Of a stretch of 64,000 nt of DNA, positions 24,406-34,402 are shown piece after piece. Within the stretch, counting starts at the first letter, position 1. Each line of letters opens with the position of its first letter. The translations under genes were made by a program, and so were the position numbers. The stretch is from NCBI GenBank assembly GCA_016708845.1, contig JADJFB010000023.1:1-64000 (forward strand), in the 5' to 3' direction. The stretch comes from Bacteroidota bacterium. GTDB lineage: Bacteria > Bacteroidota > Bacteroidia > B-17B0 > Aurantibacillaceae. Under the pieces are notes generated by a model that saw only the letters and a list, made by a program, of their open reading frames with translations, did not search any database and had not been told where the DNA came from.

Positions 24406-26442
24406 TTGAAAAAGAATATTTATATAATCCTTTGCGTTTTAGTAAGCTATGTTAGTTTTGCTCAGAACGCTAGTGGCGATTATGATCGAACCATTGATTC
24501 CCTTAAAAATGCATTGAATAGTTCTACCGACGATACGGTTAAAGTTAATTTATTATTGCAGTTAGTAGAAAGTATCAGTGATGATGATGTTTGGCCAAAG
24601 TACAATGAGCAAATGCTACAAATTTCTGAAAAGATTGTACAGAGTAAAAATGTCGCTATTCGCCGTAAAGGAAAAAAAGGTTTAGCGGATGCTTATAATA
24701 ACATTGGCTTTATGTATAATAATCAAGGCGATATTCCTAACGCCTTAGATTTTTTTGGAAAGAGTTTGCGGATGCAAGAAGAGTTAGGAGATAAGGAAGG
24801 AATTGCTGAGTTAATGAGCAATATTGGTGTGATTTATTATTTTCAAAACGAATTACCAAAGGCTTTAGATTACTATTTAAAGAGTTTGAAATTACGCGAA
24901 TCCTTAGGCGATAAAAATGCAATAGCCAATTCATTAAACAATATTGGTAATTTATTTTACACTCAAAATAATATGCAGCGTGCTTTGTATTATAGCACGC
25001 GTAGTTTAAAGCTTCAGCAAGAAATTGGTGATAAAGAGGGGATGTCTTATTCGTTAAATAATTTGGGAGGCATTTATTTTAGTAAAGGTGATATTGATAA
25101 AGCGTTAGATTATTATTTACAAAGTAAAACTACCCGCGAAGAAATTGGCGATCAGCAAGGGATATCGGCTTCAATGCACAATATAGCAACCGTTTATTTA
25201 AAACGAGCTTCAGAAAATGACAAACAAAAGAACTTAGCCTTGGCATTAGCCTATACCGATAGTTCTTTGGCTCTCGCAAAAAAGTTAGGATTTCCAGCAA
25301 GTATTAGAAATGCTGAGCGTTTGTTGTCTAAAATTGATTCAGCAAAAGGAAATTATGCAGCAGCGTGGGAACACTACAAACAATTTGTGTTTTATAAGGA
25401 TAGCATTAATAATGAAGCCAATCATCAAGCTAGTATTAAAAGTCAGTTAAAATATGTGTTCGAGAAAAAAGAAGCCATTATTAAAGAGCAACAAGATAAA
25501 GAACGTGCAATTGGAAGAGAGAAGCACCGCATACAACAAATTATTATTTGGTGTGTAGTTGGCGGGTTGATTTTAGTGTTGATATTTTCGTTTTTTATTT
25601 TTAGAAGTTTAATGCAAAACCGTAAGGCCAACAAAATTATTTCGAGTCAGAAAAAATTAGTAGAAGATAAAAATCATATCATTGAAGAGAAACAAAAAGA
25701 AATTATTGATTCTATTAATTATGCTAAACGTATTCAGTATTCGCTGTTAGCTCATCAAGATTTTTTAAATACTCATATTCCTAATCACTTCATTTATTTT
25801 AATCCAAAGGATATTGTTTCGGGTGATTTTTATTGGGCTACTAAAAAAGATAATAAATTTTATTTCGCGGTTTGTGATAGTACAGGACATGGAGTGCCAG
25901 GCGCTTTCATGAGTTTATTAAACATTGGTTATTTAAGTGAAGCGATTAATGAAAAAGGAATTGAAAAGCCAAATGAAGTATTTAATTATGTGCGTCAGCG
26001 TTTAATTGATAATATAAGTAAGGATGGGCAAAAAGATGGCTTTGATGGAATTTTAATTTGTATGGAGTCGGAACGAGATACTATTAAGATTACATACACC
26101 TCTGCTAATAATAAACCAATTTTAATTAGTAAGGGACAAGTGCAAGAATTGCTTTCAGATAGAATGCCAGTGGGAGTAGGGGAGCGTAAAGACGATTTTA
26201 ATTTGTATACCATTGATGCTAAGAAAGGTGATATGTTGTATTTATACACCGATGGCTATGCCGATCAGTTTGGTGGCGAGAAAGGCAAGAAATTCAAATA
26301 CAAAACATTGAACGAATTACTGTTAGTAAATCATTCTAAAGCACTCAACGAACAACAAGATATTTTGAAAAATACATTTGAAACGTGGAGAGGAAATTTA
26401 GAGCAAGTAGATGATGTCTGTGTAGTGGGTATCAAAATCTAA
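24406..26442 (+). CDS. TPR-repeat sensor with C-terminal SpoIIE-type PP2C phosphatase
   Basis: Paralogue of the gene at 2991-5213. It uses a TTG start; the signal peptide ends VSFAQ. About six TPRs (roughly 90-300) follow, with YNNIGFMYNNQGDIPNALDF and three further near-identical units. A transmembrane helix lies at about 380-402 (IIIWCVVGGLILVLIFSF), then the coiled linker and the phosphatase domain with GDFYWAT, CDSTGHGVPGAFMS and YTDGYADQFGG. The linker KEIIDSINYAKRIQYSLLAH is nearly identical in both paralogues, so signal transmission is probably shared while the sensor TPRs have diverged. Its stop codon abuts the end of the convergent topB. Confidence 0.88.
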   Translation: MKKNIYIILCVLVSYVSFAQNASGDYDRTIDSLKNALNSSTDDTVKVNLLLQLVESISDDDVWPKYNEQMLQISEKIVQSKNVAIRRKGKKGLADAYNNIGFMYNNQGDIPNALDFFGKSLRMQEELGDKEGIAELMSNIGVIYYFQNELPKALDYYLKSLKLRESLGDKNAIANSLNNIGNLFYTQNNMQRALYYSTRSLKLQQEIGDKEGMSYSLNNLGGIYFSKGDIDKALDYYLQSKTTREEIGDQQGISASMHNIATVYLKRASENDKQKNLALALAYTDSSLALAKKLGFPASIRNAERLLSKIDSAKGNYAAAWEHYKQFVFYKDSINNEANHQASIKSQLKYVFEKKEAIIKEQQDKERAIGREKHRIQQIIIWCVVGGLILVLIFSFFIFRSLMQNRKANKIISSQKKLVEDKNHIIEEKQKEIIDSINYAKRIQYSLLAHQDFLNTHIPNHFIYFNPKDIVSGDFYWATKKDNKFYFAVCDSTGHGVPGAFMSLLNIGYLSEAINEKGIEKPNEVFNYVRQRLIDNISKDGQKDGFDGILICMESERDTIKITYTSANNKPILISKGQVQELLSDRMPVGVGERKDDFNLYTIDAKKGDMLYLYTDGYADQFGGEKGKKFKYKTLNELLLVNHSKALNEQQDILKNTFETWRGNLEQVDDVCVVGIKI

Positions 26443-28770
26443 TTAAAAAGCTACTCTAAAATCACAACCTTTTTTATAACGAGTACTGCCTAAAGCGTAT
26501 TTTCCTTTAATAATTGTTCCTTGTTTACATTTCGAACAGGTTTGGCCTTCGCTAACAGTACTGTTGACAGCGGTATTCGAAGTCACAACTTCCTCCATAA
26601 ATTCAACAACACCTTCTTTATTTAAAATTAAATGGCCGTTTACTTTTTTAGAGTTAATGGTAAAACCTTTAATGCTAGGTGTTTTCTTTTTTTGAATCAA
26701 TACTTGAATTTGTTTATCACTTAGTTTTTTACCACCAAACTCAAAACTAATTTTAAAACTACATCCTTCTTTAAAACGATTACAACCAAAAGCTGTTTTG
26801 CCTTTCATCATTGCGCCTTGCTGGCATTGAGGACAAGTCATGATTTCTTCTACCTTTGGGTTGCTAGCTGTGGCTTTCGAAGTTTCTTTCTTCTTTTGAG
26901 AGTTGATTTTTGTTACTTCTGTAGAATCTTGTTTCGGATTATCGGACACTGAGGCTCTCGAAGTGTCTGCCTCAATCGTAATTAATTGCCCATGCTCATA
27001 TTTTACTTCATGAGTTAAATCGCTCACCATTTGTTTCATTTCTGCTAAAAACAAATGAGGGTCGTATTCTCCTTTTTCTATTTGTCGTAATTTCTTTTCC
27101 CAAATTCCAGTTAACTCTACCGATTTCAATAATTCGTTATTAATGGTTTTAATTAATTGAATACCTGTAATCGTCGGAATTAAATTTTTCTTTTGACGAA
27201 CAACATAGTTACGTTTAAATAAAGTCTCAATAATATTGGCACGTGTAGATGGACGACCAATACCATTTTCTTTCATCAACTCTCTTAATTCTGGATCATC
27301 CACTTGCTTTCCAGCTGTTTCCATGGCTCTTAGCAATGAAGCTTCTGTATGCATTTTTGGAGGTTGCGTTTGTTTCTCCAACAAATCAGGAGTATGTTCT
27401 CCTTTTCGCCTTTCACAAATAAAGGCATTAACTGCTCTTCATTTTCTTTTTCATCTAAGTCTTTGGCGGCTGAGCTTGTCAAGCTTTAGAAATAACACGC
27501 GCCAGCCTTCTTCTAATATTACTTTACCAGTTGCACTAAATTCATTTCCATCCACATCTCCTAAAACTACTGTATTACTAACCACGCAATCAGGGTAAAA
27601 AGCAGCGATAAACCGACGTGCTATCAAATCATACACCTGTTTTTCAGGTAAATACATTCCTGATGGAGGAACAACACCCGTTGGGATAATGGCATGATGG
27701 TCTGTTATTTTTTTATCATCAAATACTTTTTTGCTTTTACGAATTGGCTTATCCAAAATAGCTTGCGTAAACTGAGCATAAGGCTTCATGTTTTCTAAGA
27801 TCCCTTTTATTTTTGGATACATATTTTCTGGCAGATAGGTTGTATCTACCCTTGGATACGTGACTAATTTAGATTCATATAATTTTTGAAGATGTTTCAA
27901 TGTATCATCTGCCGAAAAATTTAGTTTCTTATTACACTCTACTTGCAAAGATGTTAAGTCAAATAAAGGTAAGGGACTTTCATTCGCATTTTTTTTGGTA
28001 CTCGAAACAATTTCAAATAAATGATTTTTAATGCTCTCTAATATTTTAGTAGCATCTTCTTTTATGCTGAACTTGCGTTTGGTACTATTAAAAATAACGG
28101 CTCTATACGTTGTTTTTAATTCCCAATACATTTCAGGTTTAAAATTTTGTATTTCGTTATAACGATTGACGATTAAGGCTAGAGTAGGGGTTTGCACTCT
28201 ACCTATAGATAACACACCTTTTCCAGCAGCATATTTCACCGTATATAATCTGCTGGCATTCATTCCTAAAAGCCAATCGCCAATAGCGCGTGCATTGCCA
28301 GCAGCGTACAATAAATCATAATCTTTACCATCCTTTAAATTATCAAAACCTTCTTTAATTGCTTCATCGGTCATCGATGAAATCCATAAACGTTTTACGG
28401 GCTTAGTATTTGATGCTTTAGATAATACCCAACGTTGAATCAATTCTCCTTCAATACCAGCATCACCACAGTTGATCACTTCTGTGCATTGTTCCATTAA
28501 TGATTTTAAGGTGTTGAATTGTTTAGTAACTCCACTATTATCAATCACCTTTAATTGAAACTTTGGTGGAATCATTGGAAGAAAATTCAAATCCCAACGT
28601 TTCCAATCATCGCTATAATCGTCTGGTGCTTTTAAAGTGCATAAATGACCAAAAGTCCAGCTGATTAGGTAGCCATTACCTTCATAAAAACCATCACGTC
28701 GGTTAGTTGCACCAACAATACGGGCAATTTCTTTTCCAACACTTGGTTTTTCGGCAATACAAAGTTTCAC
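26443..28770 (-). CDS. topB: DNA topoisomerase III, two frameshifts and two inserted repeats
   Basis: A type IA topoisomerase that relaxes and decatenates DNA through a 5'-phosphotyrosine. The TOPRIM part has IAEKPSVGKEIARIVGA and CGDAGIEGELIQRW. The active-site Tyr is in SKLVTYPRVDTTYLPE. The C-terminus has two zinc-ribbon-like units (CPQCQQGAMMKGK, CSKCKQGTIIKGK). The frame breaks near 27465-27470, next to an inserted GGCTGAGCTTGTCAAGC-type palindrome, and again near 27413-27416, where adding one A gives KGEHTPDLLEKQTQPPK. A second palindrome unit at 26943-26968 encodes ADTSRASVSD in frame. The length and motifs otherwise match the family. Confidence 0.9.
26943..26968. repeat. Short palindromic repeat inside topB C-terminus
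   Basis: The plus strand reads CGGACACTGAGGCTCTCGAA, then GTGTC. It is the same type of unit as in hrpB and adds DTSRASVSD in frame in the low-conservation linker before the zinc ribbons. Confidence 0.65.
27465..27489. repeat. Short palindromic repeat at topB frameshift
   Basis: The plus strand reads GGCGGCTGAGCTTGTCAAGC, then TTTAG. It belongs to the CTGAG-centre-TC(G/A)A palindrome type. It lies exactly where the topB reading frame changes, so its insertion, or an indel near it, may have caused the break. Confidence 0.6.
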
Positions 28771-28856
28771 GTTTTTATTAAGGGCTTGTTTTGAATGCTT
28801 TAAATTATAGTTTAAATTTAGAACTTGTAAAAAAAGTTATTCGCAATTTTTTAAGG

Positions 28857-29533
28857 ATGAACGACAATAAAGTAGAAGAATTATTAAATGCCGAGTGCAA
28901 AGCGCTCAACTTATTTCATCAAGCCGAAATAAGAGGATTAATTGTAGCTGGCAAAACCGAAAAGCAATTGAATGAAGAGCTCTTTGCTTTAGCCTTTGAA
29001 TTATATGGCATTAAAAAATACTGGCACAAACGTATTGTGCGTTCTGGTAAAAACACCTTACATCCATATCGTGAAAACCCTCCTAATTTGATGATTGAGG
29101 AAGATGATATTTTGTTTTTTGATTTCGGTCCCGTGTTTGAAGATTGGGAAGCAGATGTTGGTAGAACTTATGTGATTGGAAATGATCCATTAAAATTAAA
29201 ATTAAAAGCAGACATTGAAGCTGCTTGGAAAGAATCCAGAGATTGGTTTTTTACTAAGACTTCGATTACAGGAGCAGAATATTACCAATATAATGTTGAG
29301 TTAGCAGCCAAGTATGGCTGGACCTTTGGTGGGGACATTGCAGGACATTTAATCGGTAATTTTCCGCACGAAATAATTGAAAGTGAAAGCAGAGATAATT
29401 ATATCCATGTAGACAATCAAAAGATATGCATTCGCCAGGAGCATTAGGCACTAAACGCGAATGGATTTTAGAAATACATTTTGTAGATTTAGAAAAACAA
29501 ATTGGAGGATTTTACGAACAGTTTTTGGTATAA
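28857..29533 (+). CDS. M24-family metallopeptidase (Xaa-Pro peptidase-like), one frameshift
   Basis: A pita-bread-fold protein of the M24/creatinase group starting MNDNKVEELL. It contains DDILFFDFGPVFEDWEADVGRT (metal-binding Asp pair region), AGHLIGNFPHE (metal His) and, after frame repair, QKDMHSPGALGTKREWILEIHF. The frame is lost at the A4 run 29419-29422. One more A restores the last 37 residues to the stop at 29533 (HFVDLEKQIGGFYEQFLV). The natural substrate is not known. The break looks like a homopolymer sequencing error. Confidence 0.8.
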
Positions 29534-29603
29534 CAAACAGTAGGCAATTATAAAAAAGGTTTTTTCATATTTATATAAGTTCCCAAGCATCATTGTCATT
29601 ATA

Positions 29604-30925
29604 GTGGCATGTTTAACTATTATTCAAGTGCATTTGAATTTAGCACGTTATAAATTTGATAATGTCATTAAGTGGGATGTCATTGGCTATTATAGTTATT
29701 TACCAGCAACTTTTATTGAAAAAGATGTGACTCTAAGTTTTATTACTCCTGAAAATAAAATTAAATACAATGGCATTAAATATGGTTATGTGGAAGACTC
29801 AAAAGGAAACCATATCATTAAATATTCAATGGGAATGTCGGTATTGTACGCTCCATTCTTTTTTGTGGCTCATGTTTTAGCATCGCCATTAGGATTTGAG
29901 GCCGATGGCTATTCGGCTATTTATGAGTTTTTTATTGAGTTTTCGGGATTGTTTTATTTACTGATTGGCCTATGGTATTTCCGAAAACTACTGTTGCAGT
30001 TTTATGATGAGAAAGTAACTGCCATTACTTTAGGATTGGTTTTTTTTGAACTAATTTATTGTACTACTCAGCCGTGGAGTCTCCTATGACTCACGCTTAT
30101 ACCTTTTCATTGTTTTCGGTGTTGCTTTATTTTACTTTCGATTTTTATAAAAAAGCGAGTTTCAAAAATACGATGGTCTTAGCCATTAGCTTTGGTTTAA
30201 TATTATTAGTGCGCCCACTTAACATCTTATTGATATTGCCTTTTTTGTTTTTTAATGTCAGCTCATTTCATGATATAAAATTGAGGTTTGCATTTTTAAT
30301 CAAACATTATAAAAACGCTTTGTTATTTATTGCTATTACTTTTTTGATGGTCTTGCCGCAGTTACTCTATTATAAATATGTAACAGGGAAATACTTTACG
30401 TTTTCGTATGGGAAAGAAGGATTTTTCTTTAATCAATTTCATCTGTTAGATGTATTAGTTAGTTTTAGAAAAGGTTGGTTTATTTATACCCCATTAATGT
30501 TATTAGCATTGTATGGAATTACGAAAATGAAAGCTAATCATCCTTTTAAAACTTCTGTTTTAGTTTTATTACCTATTTACCTGTATTTGGTTTCAAGTTG
30601 GTGGTGTTGGTGGTACGGGGGCTCTTTTAGTCAGCGCTCCATGATTGACATCTATCCTTTATTAGCATTACCATTGGCGGCTTTCATTTTTCAGATAAGT
30701 CATTTTTCAGTTAACAAACAAAAAGTCATATTTACGATTATCACATTATTTGTTTTACTGAATATATTTCAAACGGTGCAGTACAAATATAATATCATCG
30801 ATTTTGACGGAATGACTGCCAAAGAATATGTGCAGGTATTTGGAACTTTAGATGATAAAAGAATCGACACGACCTTATTAGATAAACCTGATTACGAGCG
30901 CGCTGTATTAGGTCTTGATAAATAA
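29604..30925 (+). CDS. Multi-pass membrane protein (GT-C glycosyltransferase-like), one frameshift
   Basis: The frame is split near 30040-30050. Inserting one base after the T8 run joins VFFGTNLLYYSAVESPMTHA, giving one protein of about 440 residues with roughly ten transmembrane helices, an extracytoplasmic loop after helix 1 (IKWDVIGYYSYLPATFI) and WWCWWYGGSFSQRS near the end. The topology and the PMTHAY stretch resemble Bacteroidota hypothetical glycosyltransferase-like proteins. The GTG at 29604 is used as start, but the frame is open upstream to 29553 (KKVFSYLYKFPSIIVIIV), so the true N-terminus may be longer. Confidence 0.65.
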
Positions 30926-30994
30926 TGTTATAAATAGCTCAACTGGCTATATAAACGGTAAATAAAACTACCTCTAAATGCTTACTTTTACGGT

Positions 30995-32236
30995 ATGGCA
31001 TTTTTGCTTAAAGAAAATATTAAAGTTGCAACCGATTCCATTAAAGGAAATAAGTTAAGAGCATATATTACCATGCTTATTATTTTTTTAGGAATTACGG
31101 CCTTGGTTGGAATTTCCTCTGCTATTGATGCCATTAAAGGTTCTATTAATAGCAACTTTACAAGTATGGGTGCTAACTCTTTTACTATCCGAAATCGAGA
31201 TGTAAGTGTGAGAGTTGGACGACACGGAAAACGTGCAAAAAAATACCAATCCATTACCTATAAAGAAGCCATGCGCTTTAAAAACGAATTTAACTTTCCT
31301 GTGACGACGGCTGTTTCTACGATGGCATCATTTAGTTCACGTATAAAGTTTGAAGCCGAAAAAACAAATCCAAACATTCAGGTGTTTGGTGGCGACGAAA
31401 ATTATTTAGTAACGAGTGGATATGAATTAGAAAAAGGAAGAAATTTTTCTCCTCAAGAAATTTTAACGGGAACTCACATTGTGATGATTGGTAAAGATGT
31501 GGAGTTTGCTTTATTTAAAGGAAAACAAAAAGCCTTAGATAAATTTATCACAATCAATGGTGGTAAATATAAAGTGGTTGGAGTACTTGCGGCTAAAGGA
31601 AATAGTATGGGTTTTGGCGGAGATAAAGTGTGCATTATTCCATTAACCACAGCTCGTCAGTATTTTAGTAAACCCGACATGAGTTTTACGATTAGTGTTT
31701 TAGCGAAAAATGCAGCTTGGTTAGATTTAGCATTAGGAGAAGCCAATGGTTTATTCAGAAAAATTAGAAGCGTGCCAATAGGTGAGGAAGAAAATTTTGA
31801 AATTACTCGTGCCGATAGTTTAGCTACCATGTTAATTGGCTTAACTAGTAAAGCATCAATGGGATTTATTATTATCGGCATTATTACCTTATTAGGTGCA
31901 GCCATTGGTTTAATGAATATTATGCTAGTAACCGTAACAGAGCGTACTAAAGAAATTGGTATCAGAAAAGCGATGGGGGCAACTGCTCAAACCATTAAGA
32001 ATCAGTTTTTAATTGAAAGTGTGGTGATTTGTTTTTTTGGTGGAGGCTTCGGCATTTTAATGGGCATTATTATGGCCAATGTTATTTCTCTTTATTTTAG
32101 TTCAGAGTTGTTTATTCCTTGGTTTTGGATATTTATGGGCTTTACCATTTGTATGATTGTAGGATTGGTTAGCGGTTACTTGCCTGCAAAACGCGCCTCT
32201 CAGTTAGATCCAATTGAGAGCTTGAGATTTGAGTAG
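30995..32236 (+). CDS. MacB-type ABC transporter permease (FtsX fold)
   Basis: The 413-residue permease has the MacB/FtsX layout: a first helix (about 23-42, YITMLIIFLGITALVGISSA), a large periplasmic domain, and three C-terminal helices with the FtsX signature VTERTKEIGIRKAMGAT and PAKRASQLDPIESLRFE. Proteins of this class move lipoproteins, antibiotics or peptides by mechanotransmission and need an ATPase. No ATPase or membrane-fusion gene is adjacent, so the partner is encoded elsewhere. It is complete and in frame. Confidence 0.92.
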   Translation: MAFLLKENIKVATDSIKGNKLRAYITMLIIFLGITALVGISSAIDAIKGSINSNFTSMGANSFTIRNRDVSVRVGRHGKRAKKYQSITYKEAMRFKNEFNFPVTTAVSTMASFSSRIKFEAEKTNPNIQVFGGDENYLVTSGYELEKGRNFSPQEILTGTHIVMIGKDVEFALFKGKQKALDKFITINGGKYKVVGVLAAKGNSMGFGGDKVCIIPLTTARQYFSKPDMSFTISVLAKNAAWLDLALGEANGLFRKIRSVPIGEEENFEITRADSLATMLIGLTSKASMGFIIIGIITLLGAAIGLMNIMLVTVTERTKEIGIRKAMGATAQTIKNQFLIESVVICFFGGGFGILMGIIMANVISLYFSSELFIPWFWIFMGFTICMIVGLVSGYLPAKRASQLDPIESLRFE

Positions 32237-32276
32237 TTCGTTTTATAACTGAAATAAAATGGTAAGTATGAATGCT

Positions 32277-32310
32277 CTGTCACTTCGAGCGATTGAGAAG
32301 TTAAAAAATC
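32277..32310. repeat. Degenerate intergenic palindrome-type repeat
   Basis: The sequence TGTCACTTCGAGCGATTGAG, then AAGTTAAAAAATC, resembles the TCGAGCGNAGTCGAGAAG-type intergenic unit of Bacteroidota with losses in the centre. It lies between the convergent ABC permease and barrel genes. Confidence 0.4.
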
Positions 32311-32963
32311 TATTTCCTTACTAACCCATAATAAAAACCAAAACCAAGAGTAATCATACTCATGTTCCAATTGTTTTTTACTTTGGTGTAATCAAACCAG
32401 CCTTTAAAGCCAGGGTAGTTTGGATCAAATTGTCCGAAATTATAATTATAGGATAAGTGTCCACCAATAGCAAAATTCGGGTCAACTATAAAATACAAGC
32501 CAATCATAGGCTCTACAAACGAACTAGTAAACTTTGTAGGGTATTTTCCTATCAAGGTATCGCTTTTATATCTGATGCCTTTAAATTCGTTATAATTATA
32601 ACCTGCGTTTAACGAGAAAGTTGCAAAGCCATTACCACTAAAAAATTTATCGAAACCTAATTTCAAATAACCATTTTGCGATTGCATATTGGTATTTACA
32701 TTTTGATCTCTGAATGCTTTTTGTGGTTTGTAATAGGTGTAAGCATAACCAACACCCACAAAAAAGTTTGATACGAGTTTGCATGTTATGTTCAAATCGC
32801 CCGCCATAACTCCCGAAAATGAATTACGAAACGATTGACTTGAAACTACTTTTGGGATACTTACATTTCCTCTTATGGCAAAGCGAGGTAACTCAGGTGC
32901 TTTTTCTTGAGCAAAAGAAAACAAGCAAGTCGTTAAAATTAGATATGATAGAATATACTTCAT
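32310..32963 (-). CDS. Outer-membrane beta-barrel protein
   Basis: The 217-residue protein has a signal peptide ending FSFAQ and alternating amphipathic strands with aromatic ends (FFVGVGYAYTYY, FATFSLNAGYNYNEF, FAIGGHLSYNYNFG, LGFGFYYGLV). It matches the small 8- to 10-strand barrels common in Bacteroidota. The ligand is unknown. It is complete and in frame. Confidence 0.75.
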   Translation of the reverse strand: MKYILSYLILTTCLFSFAQEKAPELPRFAIRGNVSIPKVVSSQSFRNSFSGVMAGDLNITCKLVSNFFVGVGYAYTYYKPQKAFRDQNVNTNMQSQNGYLKLGFDKFFSGNGFATFSLNAGYNYNEFKGIRYKSDTLIGKYPTKFTSSFVEPMIGLYFIVDPNFAIGGHLSYNYNFGQFDPNYPGFKGWFDYTKVKNNWNMSMITLGFGFYYGLVRK

Positions 32964-33010
32964 TAAATTAAAACGGCTTGCTTGTTTAAATATTGTTTAT
33001 CGAAAAAGAA

Positions 33011-34084
33011 CTATGCAAATTTAGCTTCAAAAGCTTTCATCACCTCTACTAACACTTGCACACTTTCAATTGGCATCGCATTATAAATAGAAGCTCTGTA
33101 TCCACCCACATCTCTGTGTCCTTTGATACCGTCTATGTTTGCAGCTTTCACAAATTTTTCAAATTCAGATTCTAATTCTGGCTTGTTTAATAAAAAGCAA
33201 GCATGCATATTACTTCTGTCTTCTTTAGCGGTTGTACCAACAAATTGAGAGTTTCTATCAATTTCGTTATATAATAAATCTGCTTTCTTTTGGTTAATCC
33301 CTTCAATCCAGCTAATTCCTCCATTTTGTTTTAACCAACGTAAAGTAAGCATGGTAACGTATACAGGAAATACAGGAGGCGTGTTATACATCGATTCACC
33401 TTTAATGTGCACGTTATAATCTAACATCGATAACATTTTACGACCTGTTTTACCAAGGATGTCTTTTTTTACCATCACCATCGTACTACCTGCAGGACCA
33501 ATATTTTTTTGCGCTCCAGCATAAATTAATGAGAAGTCTTTTGCATTTACTTTTCTGCTAAATAAATCAGAACTCATGTCGCAAACTAAAGGCACATCAC
33601 ATTTAGGGAAACTTTTTAATTGTGTTCCGTAAATTGTATTGTTAGAGGTAATATGAAAATAGTCGGCATCTTTAGGAATTTCATATCCTTTAGGAATGTA
33701 ACTAAAGTTTTTGTCTTCAGAAGAAGCAATGACTTTTGTATTACCAATAATTTTAGATTCTTTAATTGCTTTGCTTGCCCAAACACCAGTGTTTAAGTAT
33801 GCTGCGAAGCCAGTTTCCGTTAATAAATTATATGGTACCATGGCAAATTGCATACTAGCGCCACCACCTAAATACATCACTTCGTAATCATCTCCTACTT
33901 CAAATAATTCTTTAATTAAAGCACGAGCTTCATCCATAACTGCCACGTAGTTTTTACTACGGTGAGAGATTTCTAATAACGATAAATTCATATTATCGAA
34001 ATTTAAGCAAGCCTCAGAAGCTTGTTTTAAAACGTCTATCGGTAAAATACCAGGACCTGCACTAAAATTGTGAACTTTTGACAT
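33011..34084 (-). CDS. serC: Phosphoserine aminotransferase
   Basis: A PLP enzyme that converts 3-phosphohydroxypyruvate and glutamate to phosphoserine (serine, and also pyridoxine, synthesis). The 357-residue length is normal. It starts NFSAGPGILP. The Schiff-base lysine lies in YAGAQKNIGPAG. Other signatures are HFGAN-like LLEISHRSKN, MYLGGGASMQFAMVP, NNTIYGTQ and the C-terminal GHRDVGGYRASIYNA. Complete. Confidence 0.96.
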   Translation of the reverse strand: MSKVHNFSAGPGILPIDVLKQASEACLNFDNMNLSLLEISHRSKNYVAVMDEARALIKELFEVGDDYEVMYLGGGASMQFAMVPYNLLTETGFAAYLNTGVWASKAIKESKIIGNTKVIASSEDKNFSYIPKGYEIPKDADYFHITSNNTIYGTQLKSFPKCDVPLVCDMSSDLFSRKVNAKDFSLIYAGAQKNIGPAGSTMVMVKKDILGKTGRKMLSMLDYNVHIKGESMYNTPPVFPVYVTMLTLRWLKQNGGISWIEGINQKKADLLYNEIDRNSQFVGTTAKEDRSNMHACFLLNKPELESEFEKFVKAANIDGIKGHRDVGGYRASIYNAMPIESVQVLVEVMKAFEAKFA

Positions 34085-34171
34085 AGTGGTTAAGATTAGA
34101 TTTTAGAATACCAAAATTACTAATTATATATTATAGCTTAAAATAATCTTTCAAGGTATAATTTAGACATA

Positions 34172-34208
34172 AAAAAGCCCATCTGCTTTTGACAGATGGG
34201 CTTTAAAT
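34172..34208 (-). terminator. Intrinsic terminator after small lipoprotein gene
   Basis: The 12-bp stem AAAGCCCATCTG (34175-34186) pairs with CAGATGGGCTTT (34194-34205) and is followed by T-rich minus-strand sequence. Confidence 0.85.
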
Positions 34209-34221
34209 TTTTAAAAGGATA

Positions 34222-34356
34222 CTATAACCAGCCTCCCATGGCAGTTTTAGCTGTCTTTTTTCTTCCTTTACAATCTCTATGAGTTCGGCATGAGCTAATA
34301 AATGCTATGATTGTAATACTGACGATTAAAAGACTAATGTATTTATTGATTTTCAT
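34222..34356 (-). CDS. Small lipoprotein
   Basis: A 44-residue predicted lipoprotein: MKINKYISLLIVSITIIAFI, then SSC as lipobox, followed by RTHRDCKGRKKTAKTAMGGW. The start was chosen at the MKINK Met because the upstream extension is just a Lys/Ile run. The short basic tail with few features is common among Bacteroidota orphan lipoproteins. It sits between pyrH and serC with its own terminator. Confidence 0.6.
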   Translation of the reverse strand: MKINKYISLLIVSITIIAFISSCRTHRDCKGRKKTAKTAMGGWL

Positions 34357-34402
34357 GGTTTGTTTTTTTATTATAATGAGAAGTAATATAAAAGTGACAC
34401 TC

